Shown here one piece after another: positions 41,247 to 49,788 of a stretch of DNA of 64,000 nt (positions are counted from its first letter, which is position 1; every line of letters starts with the position of its first letter). The notes below the pieces were generated by a model. The model made no database searches and was not told where the DNA came from. It saw nothing but the letters and a program-made list of their open reading frames with translations. Source of the DNA: Microbacterium invictum (lineage in GTDB: Bacteria; Actinomycetota; Actinomycetes; Actinomycetales; Microbacteriaceae); the NCBI RefSeq assembly GCF_034421375.1, contig NZ_CP139779.1, forward strand, positions 2,728,001 through 2,792,000, in the 5' to 3' direction. Both the position numbers and the translations under genes were made by a program.

Positions 41247-43310
41247 ATGACCCGGGCTGCCGCCAGTCGCACCGCCACCCTCGTCGCGGTGGTGCTCTCG
41301 ATCGTCTCGGGCATCGGCGCCCTCACCCTCGACCTGACTGTGCTGCCGACCCACCCCGAGCCCCCGCTGTCGTCCGGATGGTCGGGAGTGCTTCCCGGGG
41401 TGGCGATGCTCGTTCCCGGTGCGCTCCTGCTCTGGCGGTTGCCCTGGCATCCGATCGCGGTGGTCTTGACCCTCTTCGGCGTCCTCTGGATCGTCGACGG
41501 ACTGGCCGCCGCGGCGGTCAACTACGCCTGGTACTTCGACCAGGGCGCCTGGTGGGCTCCGCCGGCCTTCTGGTTCTTCAGTCGCTTCGGGGCGGTGCTG
41601 ATCTTCCCGATCGTCCTGCTGCTGCTCCTCTTCCCCGACGGGCGCCTCCGCGGCGGGGTCTGGCGCATCGTCTCGATCGCCGCCATCGTGCTCGGGCTCG
41701 TGCTCCCCTTCGCGTTCCTCTTCTCCCCCGCCGAGGCGCTGAGCCTCGACAACGACGACCGCGCCGACCTGCTCGCCGCGTTCGAGCCGGCGCTCCCCAC
41801 GCTCCCCCTTCCCCTCGGGGTGTGGCTCGCCCTCCTCGCCGCGGCCGTGCCGTGCCTCGGGCTCGGCCTGTTCCTCGCCCTCATCGTCTGCGTCAGTCGC
41901 CGGTTCGGCGCGACCCCGGTGGAGAAGGCGCAGTTGCGGTGGCTGGTGTGGTCGGCACTCATCTTCCTCGTGGCGCTCGTCTTCGTCTTCCCGAACGTGC
42001 CCACGGGCCTCGTCGACCTGCTGCTCGGGGTGACGATCGGCCTCGTCAGCGCGTCGGTCGTCGTCGCGGTGACCCGCTACCGCCTCTACGCCATCGACCG
42101 GCTGCTGTCGTGGACGCTCGTGTACGGTCTGCTGATCTGCGGCATCGTGCTCGTCGACGTGCTGATCGTGCTCGCCATCGGCAGCGCGATCGACGACCGA
42201 GTCGCCATGCTCCTCGCCGTCGTCGCCGTCACCATCGCCTACGCGCCGCTGCGCGGCTCGCTCTACGCGATTGCGAGCCGCCTCGTCAGCGGCCGCCGCG
42301 GCGACCCCTACGCCGTCGTCTCATCGCTCGGCGAACGACTCGACCGCGCCCCTGACGCGCGTGCGCAGCTCGCCGAACTCGCCGCCGCGGTCGCCGAGGC
42401 CTTCGGGTCGCGCTCGGTGCAGGTCGAACTCGATCGCCCCGGCGGTGAGGCGATGGTGGCGATCTACGGCACACCCATCGCCGATGCCGCGGAGGTGCCC
42501 ATCGACCACCGGGGTGAGATCATCGGGCGCATCCTCATCGAAGCCGGCCGCCGCCCCGTCGTCTCCACCCGCGACCAGCGCCTCCTCGGCGATCTGGTGC
42601 GGCTCGCCGCCGCCTCGGTCCGCAGCGCCGAACTCGGGCGCGCGCTTCAGGCGGGGCGCGAGAAGCTGGTCCTCGCCCGCGAGGAGGAACGCTCACGTCT
42701 GCGCCGCGAGCTCCACGACGGACTCGGTCCCCTCCTCGCCGGCGTGAAACTGCGTCTTGAGACCGCGCGGAACCTCGCCGAGCGCGACCCCGCGCGCTCG
42801 CTCGCGCTCGTCGACGCCGCAATCGATGACCAGTCGGACGTGATCGGCGAGATCCGTCGCATCGTGCAGGACCTCCGGCCACCCGCTCTCGATGACCTGG
42901 GGCTTCTCGGCGCGCTCGACCAGCAGGCCGCGCGCCTGAGCGGGGGCGGCATGGTGGTGACGGTGACGGGCGCCGTGCCGCCCGACCTCCCGCCCGCTGT
43001 CGAGGTCGCGGCGTTCCGCATCGCCTCGGAGGCGCTGGTGAACGCCCACAAGCACTCCGGGGCCGCCCGCGTCGAGGTGGAACTCGGCGAAGAGGACGGG
43101 ATGCTGCGACTCGAGGTCTCGGACGACGGGCGCGGTCTTGCGGCCGCGGGCTCGACGGGGGTCGGGTTGCACTCGCAGCGCGAGCGCGCCGCCGAACTCG
43201 GCGGCACGCTCGAGGTCTCCTCGCGAAAGGGCGAGGGCACGGTGATCCGCGTTCTTCTCCCCCTTCGATCAGACACCGCACGACAGGAGGTGGTCGCCGA
43301 TGTCGGCTGA
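41247..43310 (+). CDS. NarL-type sensor histidine kinase
   Basis: 687 residues. Eight or more membrane helices over 1-330, a degenerate GAF-like region (about 350-460), then the HisKA_3 dimerisation helix with the phosphorylated His (RLRRELHDGLGPLLAG, His490) and a HATPase (VNAHKHSGAARVEVEL, VSDDGRGLAAAGS, TGVGLHSQRERAAELGG). An AACGAT box ends 6 nt before the ATG. Overlaps the response regulator gene by 11 bp. Signal unknown; multi-helix sensors of this kind may sense membrane state. Confidence 0.9.
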   Translation: MTRAAASRTATLVAVVLSIVSGIGALTLDLTVLPTHPEPPLSSGWSGVLPGVAMLVPGALLLWRLPWHPIAVVLTLFGVLWIVDGLAAAAVNYAWYFDQGAWWAPPAFWFFSRFGAVLIFPIVLLLLLFPDGRLRGGVWRIVSIAAIVLGLVLPFAFLFSPAEALSLDNDDRADLLAAFEPALPTLPLPLGVWLALLAAAVPCLGLGLFLALIVCVSRRFGATPVEKAQLRWLVWSALIFLVALVFVFPNVPTGLVDLLLGVTIGLVSASVVVAVTRYRLYAIDRLLSWTLVYGLLICGIVLVDVLIVLAIGSAIDDRVAMLLAVVAVTIAYAPLRGSLYAIASRLVSGRRGDPYAVVSSLGERLDRAPDARAQLAELAAAVAEAFGSRSVQVELDRPGGEAMVAIYGTPIADAAEVPIDHRGEIIGRILIEAGRRPVVSTRDQRLLGDLVRLAAASVRSAELGRALQAGREKLVLAREEERSRLRRELHDGLGPLLAGVKLRLETARNLAERDPARSLALVDAAIDDQSDVIGEIRRIVQDLRPPALDDLGLLGALDQQAARLSGGGMVVTVTGAVPPDLPPAVEVAAFRIASEALVNAHKHSGAARVEVELGEEDGMLRLEVSDDGRGLAAAGSTGVGLHSQRERAAELGGTLEVSSRKGEGTVIRVLLPLRSDTARQEVVADVG

Positions 43311-43959
43311 ACCGATCCGGGTCATCCTCGTCGACGACCACCCCGTCTACCGCGAGGGGCTGTCGATGCTGCTGGAATCGATGGACGGCATCGAGATCGC
43401 CGCGACCGCCGCCGACGGCGCCGAAGCGATCGAGGCGACCGACGGCGCCGACGCCGACGTCGTCGTGATGGACGTGCAGATGCCGCGGCTCGACGGACTC
43501 GCGGCGACGAAGGAGATCGTGGCGCGGCATCCGCATCTCGCCGTCGTCATCCTCACGATGTCAGAGGACGACGAGACCGTTTTCGCCGCGATGCGCGCCG
43601 GGGCGCGCGGGTATCTCGTCAAGGGTGCGAGCCAGCATCAGATCCGGGCGGCCATCACCGCCGTCGCGGGCGGCGAGCTCGTGTTCGGCGCCGCCATCGC
43701 ACGGCGTGTCGCCGAGTTCTTCACCACGGGGCCCACCTCCTCGCCTGCGGCGGAGGTCTTCCCGCAGCTGACCGCACGCGAGCGCGAGATCCTCGACCTG
43801 CTCGCCGCGGGGCGGTCGAACCCGCAGATCGCGCAGACGCTCTTCCTCTCACCCAAGACCGTGCGCAACAACGTCTCGAACATCTTCGCCAAGCTGCAGG
43901 TCGCCGACCGGGCCGAGGCGATCGTGCGCGCCCGCGACGCGGGACTCGGGCGGTCCTGA
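43300..43959 (+). CDS. NarL/LuxR-type response regulator
   Basis: 219 residues. Receiver domain 5-120: acids LVDDHP, phospho-acceptor Asp58 in VVMDVQMPRLDG, Thr in LTMSEDDE, Lys in YLVKGASQ. LuxR HTH 150-212: LTAREREILDLLAAGRSNPQ, LFLSPKTVRNNVSNIFAKL. GAGG-rich sequence precedes the start within the kinase gene. Partner of the kinase encoded immediately upstream; the membrane protein gene 112 bp downstream is a likely target. Confidence 0.93.
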   Translation: MSAEPIRVILVDDHPVYREGLSMLLESMDGIEIAATAADGAEAIEATDGADADVVVMDVQMPRLDGLAATKEIVARHPHLAVVILTMSEDDETVFAAMRAGARGYLVKGASQHQIRAAITAVAGGELVFGAAIARRVAEFFTTGPTSSPAAEVFPQLTAREREILDLLAAGRSNPQIAQTLFLSPKTVRNNVSNIFAKLQVADRAEAIVRARDAGLGRS

Positions 43960-44071
43960 GGTCCCGGGCCGGGGTCGGGACAACGGCGGGACGCCGCACC
44001 CTGGGGGCCCGGGTCGACCGGACGGGAATCTGGAATCACCAACCAGAACCGCCCGAAAGGCACACACCACC

Positions 44072-44779
44072 ATGGATCTCTTCACCTCCACTCCTGCCCC
44101 TGCCGCCGCGGCACCCGTCGCGCCCGTCGCGAAGAAGAAGGTGCGCGAGTCGCTCGGCCCCGTCCGCCCGAACCGCCTGCAGCGTGTCGGCGGCGCCGCA
44201 CTGATCGCCGCGCCGCTGCTGTTCACCGTCGGGTTCCTCACTTCGCCGCAGCAGACTTCGGCCGGCACCGCGGGTTACATCGAGTCGCTCGCCGCCGACC
44301 CGGCGCTGAGCCTCGTCTCGGCCAACGCCCTGCACTACGGCTGGGTCGCGCTCGTCTTCGGCGCCCTCGCCACCCTCGGCCTCCTCCGCGGCCGCCGCGG
44401 CCGGGTCTTCCTGCCCATCGCCGCCGTGATGACGGCCTTCGGTGCCGTGCAGATGTCGGGTCTGCTGCTGTCCGACTGGTTCCTCGTCAGCGCCGGCAAC
44501 GTGCTGTCGATCGACGATGCCGTGCTGATGGACACCGTCGCGAAGGAATGGTCGGTCGCGATCTGGCAGTTCTCGGGCATGATCGGCGGGCTCGTCGGGA
44601 TCGCGCTGCTCTCGCTCGCCCTCGCACGGGCGAAGGCCGTCTCGTGGTGGATCGCACCGCTCGGCTTCCTGCCCTGGATCCTCCCCGCCTTCGGCCTCGG
44701 CCCCGTCGGCGTGATCCTCGCGCTCGTCTGCTACGCCCCGCTGATGATCGCCGGAGCGCGCCTGATCGCCGCCCGCTGA
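44072..44779 (+). CDS. Membrane protein downstream of the two-component system
   Basis: 235 residues. Ala/Pro-rich N-terminus (APAAAAPVAPVAKKK), then six hydrophobic segments (near 38-58, 85-105, 112-135, 160-188, 192-205, 208-230) and a single extracytoplasmic loop QQTSAGTAGYIESLAADP. Family not recognised. AAAGG precedes the ATG. Same strand and next after the kinase and regulator genes, so probably part of their regulon. Confidence 0.7.
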   Translation: MDLFTSTPAPAAAAPVAPVAKKKVRESLGPVRPNRLQRVGGAALIAAPLLFTVGFLTSPQQTSAGTAGYIESLAADPALSLVSANALHYGWVALVFGALATLGLLRGRRGRVFLPIAAVMTAFGAVQMSGLLLSDWFLVSAGNVLSIDDAVLMDTVAKEWSVAIWQFSGMIGGLVGIALLSLALARAKAVSWWIAPLGFLPWILPAFGLGPVGVILALVCYAPLMIAGARLIAAR

Positions 44780-44792
44780 TCCCTCTCGCGCC

Positions 44793-45248
44793 TCACGGCC
44801 CGGTGACCGCATGGTCGCCGGGCCGTTCGGCATCGGCGGCGAGCGCATTCAGCACGAATGTCCAGCCCTGACGGTAATCCTCGGCGGATGTCGCATCCTG
44901 CCACGGGCCGCGATGCACGACGGTCACGCGTGTCGCACCCTCGAAGCGCGCGAAGGACACATCGACGACCTCGCCGTCCTGCACCCCGTCGGCGTCTTCC
45001 CACCGCCACGTGAAGGAGAGATGCGAGGGTTCCTCGACAGCAAGGTATTCCCCGGTCACGATGATCCCAGCGCGGGGTGCAGCGAATCTGTACCTGCCGC
45101 CGACCACGGCGTCGGCGGCGATCTCGACATCGGGCCAGTGATTCCACCACCACGCCTTCAGGCCCGGAGGTGTCGTCCACGCCGCCCAGACTCGGGCGAC
45201 GGGAGCGTGGATCAGGCGATCGAGCCGGAGCAGGCGGGTGTCATCCAT
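44793..45248 (-). CDS. SRPBCC domain protein (AHSA1-like)
   Basis: 151 residues. LIHAPVARVWAAWTTPPGLK, AWWWNHWPDVEIAADAVVGG, YRFAAPRAGIIVTGEYL, FTWRWEDADG and GWTFVLNALA form the START-like hydrophobic pocket of AHSA1/YndB proteins. Starts 8 bp inside the ArsR gene; the pair ArsR plus SRPBCC is common in actinobacteria, where the regulator controls the ligand-binding protein. Confidence 0.85.
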   Translation of the reverse strand: MDDTRLLRLDRLIHAPVARVWAAWTTPPGLKAWWWNHWPDVEIAADAVVGGRYRFAAPRAGIIVTGEYLAVEEPSHLSFTWRWEDADGVQDGEVVDVSFARFEGATRVTVVHRGPWQDATSAEDYRQGWTFVLNALAADAERPGDHAVTGP

Positions 45249-45555
45249 GAGCGTCCAGAGAGTCATCGAGGGCGTCGAGCCGGTCGTTCCAGAACCGCCG
45301 GTGGTGAGCCATCCAGCGCTCGATCTCATCCAGCGGTGCGCGGTCCAGTTCGTAGATGCGCCGCGAACCCTGCGGAGTCACCCGGACGAATCCCGCGTCG
45401 CGCAAGACCCGGAGGTGGTTGGACACGGCGGGCTGCGACACCGCGAACTCCGCGCGCGCACGCTCGGTCAACTCCCCCGCGGTGCGCGGCCCTGCGGCGA
45501 GGTCTTCGACGACCCGCCGCCGAACGGGATCGCTGAGGACCGTGAACGGATGCAT
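45241..45555 (-). CDS. ArsR family winged-helix regulator
   Basis: 104 residues. FTVLSDPVRRRVVEDLAAGP, recognition helix AVSQPAVSNHLRVLRDAGF and the wing VRVTPQGSRRIYELD. No metal-binding Cys pair is present, so it is unlikely to sense metals. Start at 45555, where similarity begins; a longer reading overlaps its own operator. Operon with an SRPBCC protein; an inverted repeat lies just upstream. Confidence 0.88.
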   Translation of the reverse strand: MHPFTVLSDPVRRRVVEDLAAGPRTAGELTERARAEFAVSQPAVSNHLRVLRDAGFVRVTPQGSRRIYELDRAPLDEIERWMAHHRRFWNDRLDALDDSLDAHG

Positions 45556-45563
45556 GGAGCAAG

Positions 45564-45597
45564 TATCACTTGCGCGTGATATCAGCGTCAAGTGATA
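45564..45597. promoter_or_regulatory. Inverted repeat operator of the arsR gene
   Basis: Arms TATCACTTG (45564-45572) and CAAGTGATA (45589-45597), perfect over 9 bp, with a smaller palindrome TGATATCA (45577-45584) between. Lies 9 bp upstream of the ArsR start, in the gap shared with the CoA transferase gene. Probable autoregulatory ArsR site. Confidence 0.65.
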
Positions 45598-45662
45598 CCT
45601 CTGAATCCGCCGGTCGCGAGGTGGATCTGTCGGCCCACGACGAGCGATGCTTCACTGTCGGA

Positions 45663-46970
45663 ATGACGCTCGGAGCCGTGGGAACGCAGGTCGCCGAGAC
45701 GCTCGGGATCGATGCGGAGTCTCGGGCGCTCATCGAAGTACCGTCCGGCGTCTTCCCCTGGGGTGCACGCCTGGGCGTCGGAAATCTGGCGACGGACAGC
45801 GTCGCCCTCGCGTCGCTCGCCATCGCCCTTCTCAGCGCCGACCCTCGGCCGCTGCGCGTCGACCGCGACCGTGTCGCCGCATCCTTCGGCAGCGAGCGAA
45901 TACTGCGCATCCACGGTGCCGCGCCCTCGGCGTGGGCGCCGCTCTCGGGCTTCTGGCGCGCCGCAGATGGCTGGGTACGCACGCATGCCAACTACCCACA
46001 CCACGAGCGGGCGCTGCGCACTCTGCTCGGTCTGCCGGATGATGCGGGGACGGATGCCGCTGCCGCCGCCATCTCGGCGCGGTCAGCCGCCGAGCTCGAA
46101 GACTTCGCCGCCGACGCAGGATCGATCGTCGGCCGGGTGCGGACGTCCGAGGAATGGCTGGGGCACCCGCAGGGTCGTATCGTCGCCGCAGCGCCGATCA
46201 TCACTCATCGCCGGCTGGGCGACGCGAAGCCGCGCACCTGGTCGGACACAGGCGCGCCGCTCGCCGGCCTGCGGGTCCTCGACCTGACTCGCGTGATCGC
46301 CGGACCCGTCGCCGCGCGCGACCTCGCCCTCGCGGGCGCCGAGGTGCTGCGGGTCGACTCCCCGGGCCTCCCCGAGATGGGATGGATCCACCTCGACACC
46401 GGACAGGGCAAGCGCTCGACGCTTCTGGACCTTCATCAGGCCGCCGATCGAGAGACCTTCGATCGGCTGCTCTCCCGCGCGCACGTCGTCGTCACGGGGT
46501 ACCGCCCGGGCGCGTTGACGCGGTTCGGTCTCGATCCGGATGAGCTCGCCGAGCGGCATCCGGGACTCGTCACCGCCTCGGTCTCGGCCTGGGGAACCGC
46601 CGGACCCTGGGCCGAGCGGCGCGGATTCGACAGCATCGTGCAGGCCGTCAGCGGCATCGCGATGATCGAGAGTGCAGACGGCGAGACACCCGGCGCGCTC
46701 CCCGTGCAGGCCCTCGATCATGCGACGGGGCACTTCCTCGCCGCCGGGATCGTCCGGGCGCTCGGGGCTCAGCGCAGAGAGGGCGGCTCGACCGACATCC
46801 GCATGTCGCTCGCCCGCACCGCCCACGCGCTGCTGACCTCGCCCGAACCTGCCACCGAGCCCGGCCCCGTCGTCACCGCGCCGCCGCCGCTGGCGTTCCC
46901 CGGCGCGCCCGAGCGCTACCCCGTCATCGGCGGCGAGTGGGGCGCGGATGAGGCGGTCTGGCTCCCCTGA
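45663..46970 (+). CDS. CoA transferase (family III, CaiB/BaiF-like)
   Basis: 435 residues. The second half carries the family III core: LAGLRVLDLTRVIAGPVAAR, VLRVDSPGLPEMGWIHLDTG, QGKRSTLLDL, VVTGYRPGALTRFGL, TASVSAWGTAGPWAERRGFD and HATGHFLAAGIVRAL. The first half (1-220) is a diverged additional copy, as in other large actinobacterial members. Start at 45663: TTCACT ends 6 nt upstream; an in-frame ATG at 45570 would overlap the operator. Moves CoA between acyl groups; substrate unknown. The GC hairpin at the 3' end is described separately. Confidence 0.85.
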   Translation: MTLGAVGTQVAETLGIDAESRALIEVPSGVFPWGARLGVGNLATDSVALASLAIALLSADPRPLRVDRDRVAASFGSERILRIHGAAPSAWAPLSGFWRAADGWVRTHANYPHHERALRTLLGLPDDAGTDAAAAAISARSAAELEDFAADAGSIVGRVRTSEEWLGHPQGRIVAAAPIITHRRLGDAKPRTWSDTGAPLAGLRVLDLTRVIAGPVAARDLALAGAEVLRVDSPGLPEMGWIHLDTGQGKRSTLLDLHQAADRETFDRLLSRAHVVVTGYRPGALTRFGLDPDELAERHPGLVTASVSAWGTAGPWAERRGFDSIVQAVSGIAMIESADGETPGALPVQALDHATGHFLAAGIVRALGAQRREGGSTDIRMSLARTAHALLTSPEPATEPGPVVTAPPPLAFPGAPERYPVIGGEWGADEAVWLP

Positions 46971-46998
46971 TCGGGTCAGCCGGGTCGATCAGGGGAGC
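46961..46998. terminator. Convergent terminator hairpin
   Basis: Arms GCTCCCCTGATCG (46961-46973) and CGATCAGGGGAGC (46986-46998), perfect over 13 bp with a 12-nt loop. It spans the last codons of both convergent genes (CoA transferase ends 46970, GNAT ends 46976). No U-tract; acts by position and strength. Confidence 0.7.
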
Positions 46999-47578
46999 GG
47001 GGCGGAACGGTGAGACGCATCACGGTCTTGCTCTTGCCGATGTGACGCTCGAAGGTGAAGCCGGCCTTCTCGAACATGGCCCGCGTGCCGTTGTGGAGGA
47101 AGGACGACGAGGTGCGCTTGCCCGGCACGAGCTCGTTCGGGAACGACACGACCTCGCCCCCGCCCGCCTTGGCGATGAGGGCGAGTGCACCGTCGAGCGC
47201 TTCCCGCGCGACCCCGGAACGGCGATGGTCGCGGTCGACGAAGAAGCAGGTGATGCGCCAGGGAGCCGGACGCGTCTCGCCGGCGTCGTACTGCTTGCGG
47301 TGGTAGATGTTGGGCAGGTCGTCAGGGCTCCCGTACTCGCACCAGGCGATCGCCGCGTCGCCGTCGAAGACGAGCGCCGCCTTCGCGACCCCTTCGTCCA
47401 CCAGCCGCTTCTTGAAGGTCGGGCCGTCGTAGTCGGCCTTGACCGTCCCCTCGGTGTCAGCGTGGAAGTACGAGCACCAGCACCCGCCCCACACCCCGTT
47501 GTGCTTCTGCGCGAGCGCGAGCCAGGCGGGATAGGTCTCCGGGGTCAGCGGCTTGATGACGTGACCGGTCGCGCTCAT
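46976..47578 (-). CDS. GNAT family N-acetyltransferase
   Basis: 200 residues. The acetyl-CoA loop lies in FFVDRDHRRSGVAREALDGA (RxxGxA type), after AWCEYGSPDDLPNIYHRKQY and with the C-terminal GTRAMFEKAGFTFERHIGKS typical of the fold. N-terminus has WGGCWCSYFHADTEG, a Cys/Trp-rich motif shared by a subgroup annotated only as GNAT. Substrate unknown. A CACGAT box ends 7 nt before the ATG. Confidence 0.86.
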   Translation of the reverse strand: MSATGHVIKPLTPETYPAWLALAQKHNGVWGGCWCSYFHADTEGTVKADYDGPTFKKRLVDEGVAKAALVFDGDAAIAWCEYGSPDDLPNIYHRKQYDAGETRPAPWRITCFFVDRDHRRSGVAREALDGALALIAKAGGGEVVSFPNELVPGKRTSSSFLHNGTRAMFEKAGFTFERHIGKSKTVMRLTVPPRSPDRPG

Positions 47579-47591
47579 GGCGCCGATCGTG

Positions 47592-48815
47592 TCACGGATA
47601 GGTCAGCTTCCGCAGCATCCATTCCGCAGGTCCTCGCGTGTGCGCGCGCTCGAGGATGACAGCGAAAACGACGGTGACGAGCCAGACGCCGACCGCGTAG
47701 AGGGCGACGGACCAGCTCGACAGGTCGTCGCCGAGCCCGAGCCCCCAGGCGCACAGCACGGGCGCGAACAGCACCGACTGCGCGAGGTACGACGTCAGCG
47801 ACCGCTTGCCCGTCGCCTGCAGCGCCCGGCCGATCGCGCCGGGGCCGGCGGGGCGAGTGCTCAGCCGGGCGGCGAGGAGCGTGAAGGCGGCGACATATCC
47901 GAGTCCGCCGAAGAGGCCGCCGAGGGTGTGGAGACCAACGAAGGCGAAATCGAGGTCGCGGGTGAACCCGAAGAGTCCGAGGTTCTGCGCCGCGAGGATC
48001 GCGCCCGTTCCCCATCCGACGGTGATCCCGATGATCGCCGTCCGTTGGAGCAGACGTCGGTGCGCGGCGGGATCCTCGAGCACGCTGTGCCGAGCGGCGA
48101 GGAAGGCGAGGAGGATGGCGGCGGGAACGACGAGTCCGAGGAACGCCGTCGCCGGGGTGAGCACCGCCCAGAAACTAAGGCGGAGCACCATGGACAGCAG
48201 GTACGACGGCTCCCCATTCGGGTTCGGGATCACGAGCGCCCCGGCGTCCGACGCGCCGGACGGCAGGAAGAGGGCCGTCAGCGCCCCACCGACCGCCGAG
48301 AACACGGCGAAGACGCCGAGCAGGCTCACCAGGACGATCGCCGTGGTGCGCAGGACCGCATCCCGGCGGTCGAGGAAGAGCCAGCAGATCACGAGACCCG
48401 CCAGGCCGTAGGCGCCGACGATGTCGCCGTACCAGAGCAGCAGCGCATGGACGAAGCCGAAGACGATCATCCAGAGATGACGCCGCCGGAGAAGGCGCCT
48501 CGCGTCGGCGTGCGAGACCCCGGCCTCGGCCTGTCGCCGATAGAGCTGGACGATGCCGTACCCGAAGAGGAAGGCGAACATCGGGTAGGAGCGCCCGTCG
48601 ATCGCGATGATGGCGATCGTCTGCGCGACCAGGTCGGCGGGCGACCCCTCGGCGGGATGCGAGGCGATCACGCTTTTGTCGACGCCCCACAGGTACCAGG
48701 GGGCGTTCGCGACGGCGATGAAGAGCAGCATTGCTCCGCGCGCGAGGTCAGGAGCGAGAAGGCGAGTGGTCAGCGAGGTCGGGGACGCGGAGCGCGGCGA
48801 GGCGGCGGCGGTCAT
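47592..48815 (-). CDS. DUF418 domain-containing membrane protein
   Basis: 407 residues, about ten helices. N-terminal LLAPDLARGAMLLFIAVANA and the acyltransferase-3-like opening, middle YGIVQLYRRQAEAG, and a DUF418 C-terminal block with ALQATGKRSLTSYLAQSVLF. Members (YeiB-like) are membrane proteins of unknown function related to acyltransferases. Starts 14 nt upstream of the GNAT start on the same strand, so the two may be cotranscribed. Confidence 0.88.
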   Translation of the reverse strand: MTAAASPRSASPTSLTTRLLAPDLARGAMLLFIAVANAPWYLWGVDKSVIASHPAEGSPADLVAQTIAIIAIDGRSYPMFAFLFGYGIVQLYRRQAEAGVSHADARRLLRRRHLWMIVFGFVHALLLWYGDIVGAYGLAGLVICWLFLDRRDAVLRTTAIVLVSLLGVFAVFSAVGGALTALFLPSGASDAGALVIPNPNGEPSYLLSMVLRLSFWAVLTPATAFLGLVVPAAILLAFLAARHSVLEDPAAHRRLLQRTAIIGITVGWGTGAILAAQNLGLFGFTRDLDFAFVGLHTLGGLFGGLGYVAAFTLLAARLSTRPAGPGAIGRALQATGKRSLTSYLAQSVLFAPVLCAWGLGLGDDLSSWSVALYAVGVWLVTVVFAVILERAHTRGPAEWMLRKLTYP

Positions 48816-48897
48816 GACCTCAGGTTCGCCCGGACGCGCCCATTCGCACCTCCCCCTGGCGGCGGATTTCCGGCGGATGCCTCGTTGCCCCCCAGAC

Positions 48898-49707
48898 TCA
48901 CTGGGGCATGACGAGTTGGCTGGTCACGAAGCGGGCCCCCTGGGGATCGACGATCACAGCCTCGCGGGTCCAGTCGGTCTCTGCCGACGAGGCGATGGTC
49001 GCGCCCAGCCGCTCGGCAAGAGCGGCAGTGTCGTCGCGATCGGCGACCGTGAAGCGGATCGACCACCGAGCCTCACCATCGCCCTCACTGACCCCTGCGA
49101 TCACATCCTCGAAACCCTCGGGCGCGAATGCCTGACTCTCCAAGATCTCGGGATCGGATGTGGCGGCCAGATGTCGCCCGTACCCCGGCAGGCGGATCAT
49201 CCCGGCACCGAGGTCATCGTTGACCTGCCAGCCGAAGACGGCGCCGTAGAAGCGCATCGCCTCGCCCGGGTCGGGTGTGATGAGATCGCTGAAGTTCCAG
49301 GCTCCGGGTACATTGACCGCTTGGGCGCCGAGGCGCTGCCGAGCCTGCCAGAGCCGAAACAGGGCGCCCTGCGCGTCCTGGCACGTGGCGGCACGGCCGC
49401 CGGTTCCGGCATCCTGCGGAGCGTCGATCACCCGACCCCCCGCCCGGGTGACGGTCGCCGCAGTCGTGTCGGCATCATCGCAGGCGATGTAGCTCACCCA
49501 GCCGTCGCTGGCGTCACCCCGCGCCAGCGCCCCGACATCCTCGCCGTCGAGCGTCGCGACGAGGTACCCGCCCGGCGCGGACGACGGCACGACGTCCTGG
49601 AACCGCCAGCCGAAAAGGGCGCCGTAGAAGCGAGCAGCGGCATCGATGTCGGGTTGGGTGAGGTCGATCCAGCACGGCACGCCGTGCGGGTAGGTGCGAG
49701 CGGGCAT
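48898..49707 (-). CDS. VOC family protein with two tandem domains
   Basis: 269 residues. Two glyoxalase-like modules (about 5-125 and 130-265), first opening GVPCWIDLTQPDIDAAARFY and FQDVVPSSAPGGY, second GAWNFSDLITPDPGEAMRFY and FGWQVNDDLG. This is the CFP-30-like group common in actinobacteria. AAGGGGAG 5 nt upstream supports the start at 49707. Reaction unknown. Confidence 0.87.
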   Translation of the reverse strand: MPARTYPHGVPCWIDLTQPDIDAAARFYGALFGWRFQDVVPSSAPGGYLVATLDGEDVGALARGDASDGWVSYIACDDADTTAATVTRAGGRVIDAPQDAGTGGRAATCQDAQGALFRLWQARQRLGAQAVNVPGAWNFSDLITPDPGEAMRFYGAVFGWQVNDDLGAGMIRLPGYGRHLAATSDPEILESQAFAPEGFEDVIAGVSEGDGEARWSIRFTVADRDDTAALAERLGATIASSAETDWTREAVIVDPQGARFVTSQLVMPQ

Positions 49708-49788
49708 GTTCACTCCCCTTGATCGGCTGGTCTGCAGGGCCAAGGCTAGGGGGACCCGCCTGTTCGCGCACGGGGTTGCGGGATGTCC

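Noticed and set aside
45570..45662. CoA transferase start at ATG 45570
   Set aside because: It would place 31 unmatched codons over the ArsR operator; ATG 45663 has a -10 box 6 nt upstream and starts where similarity begins.
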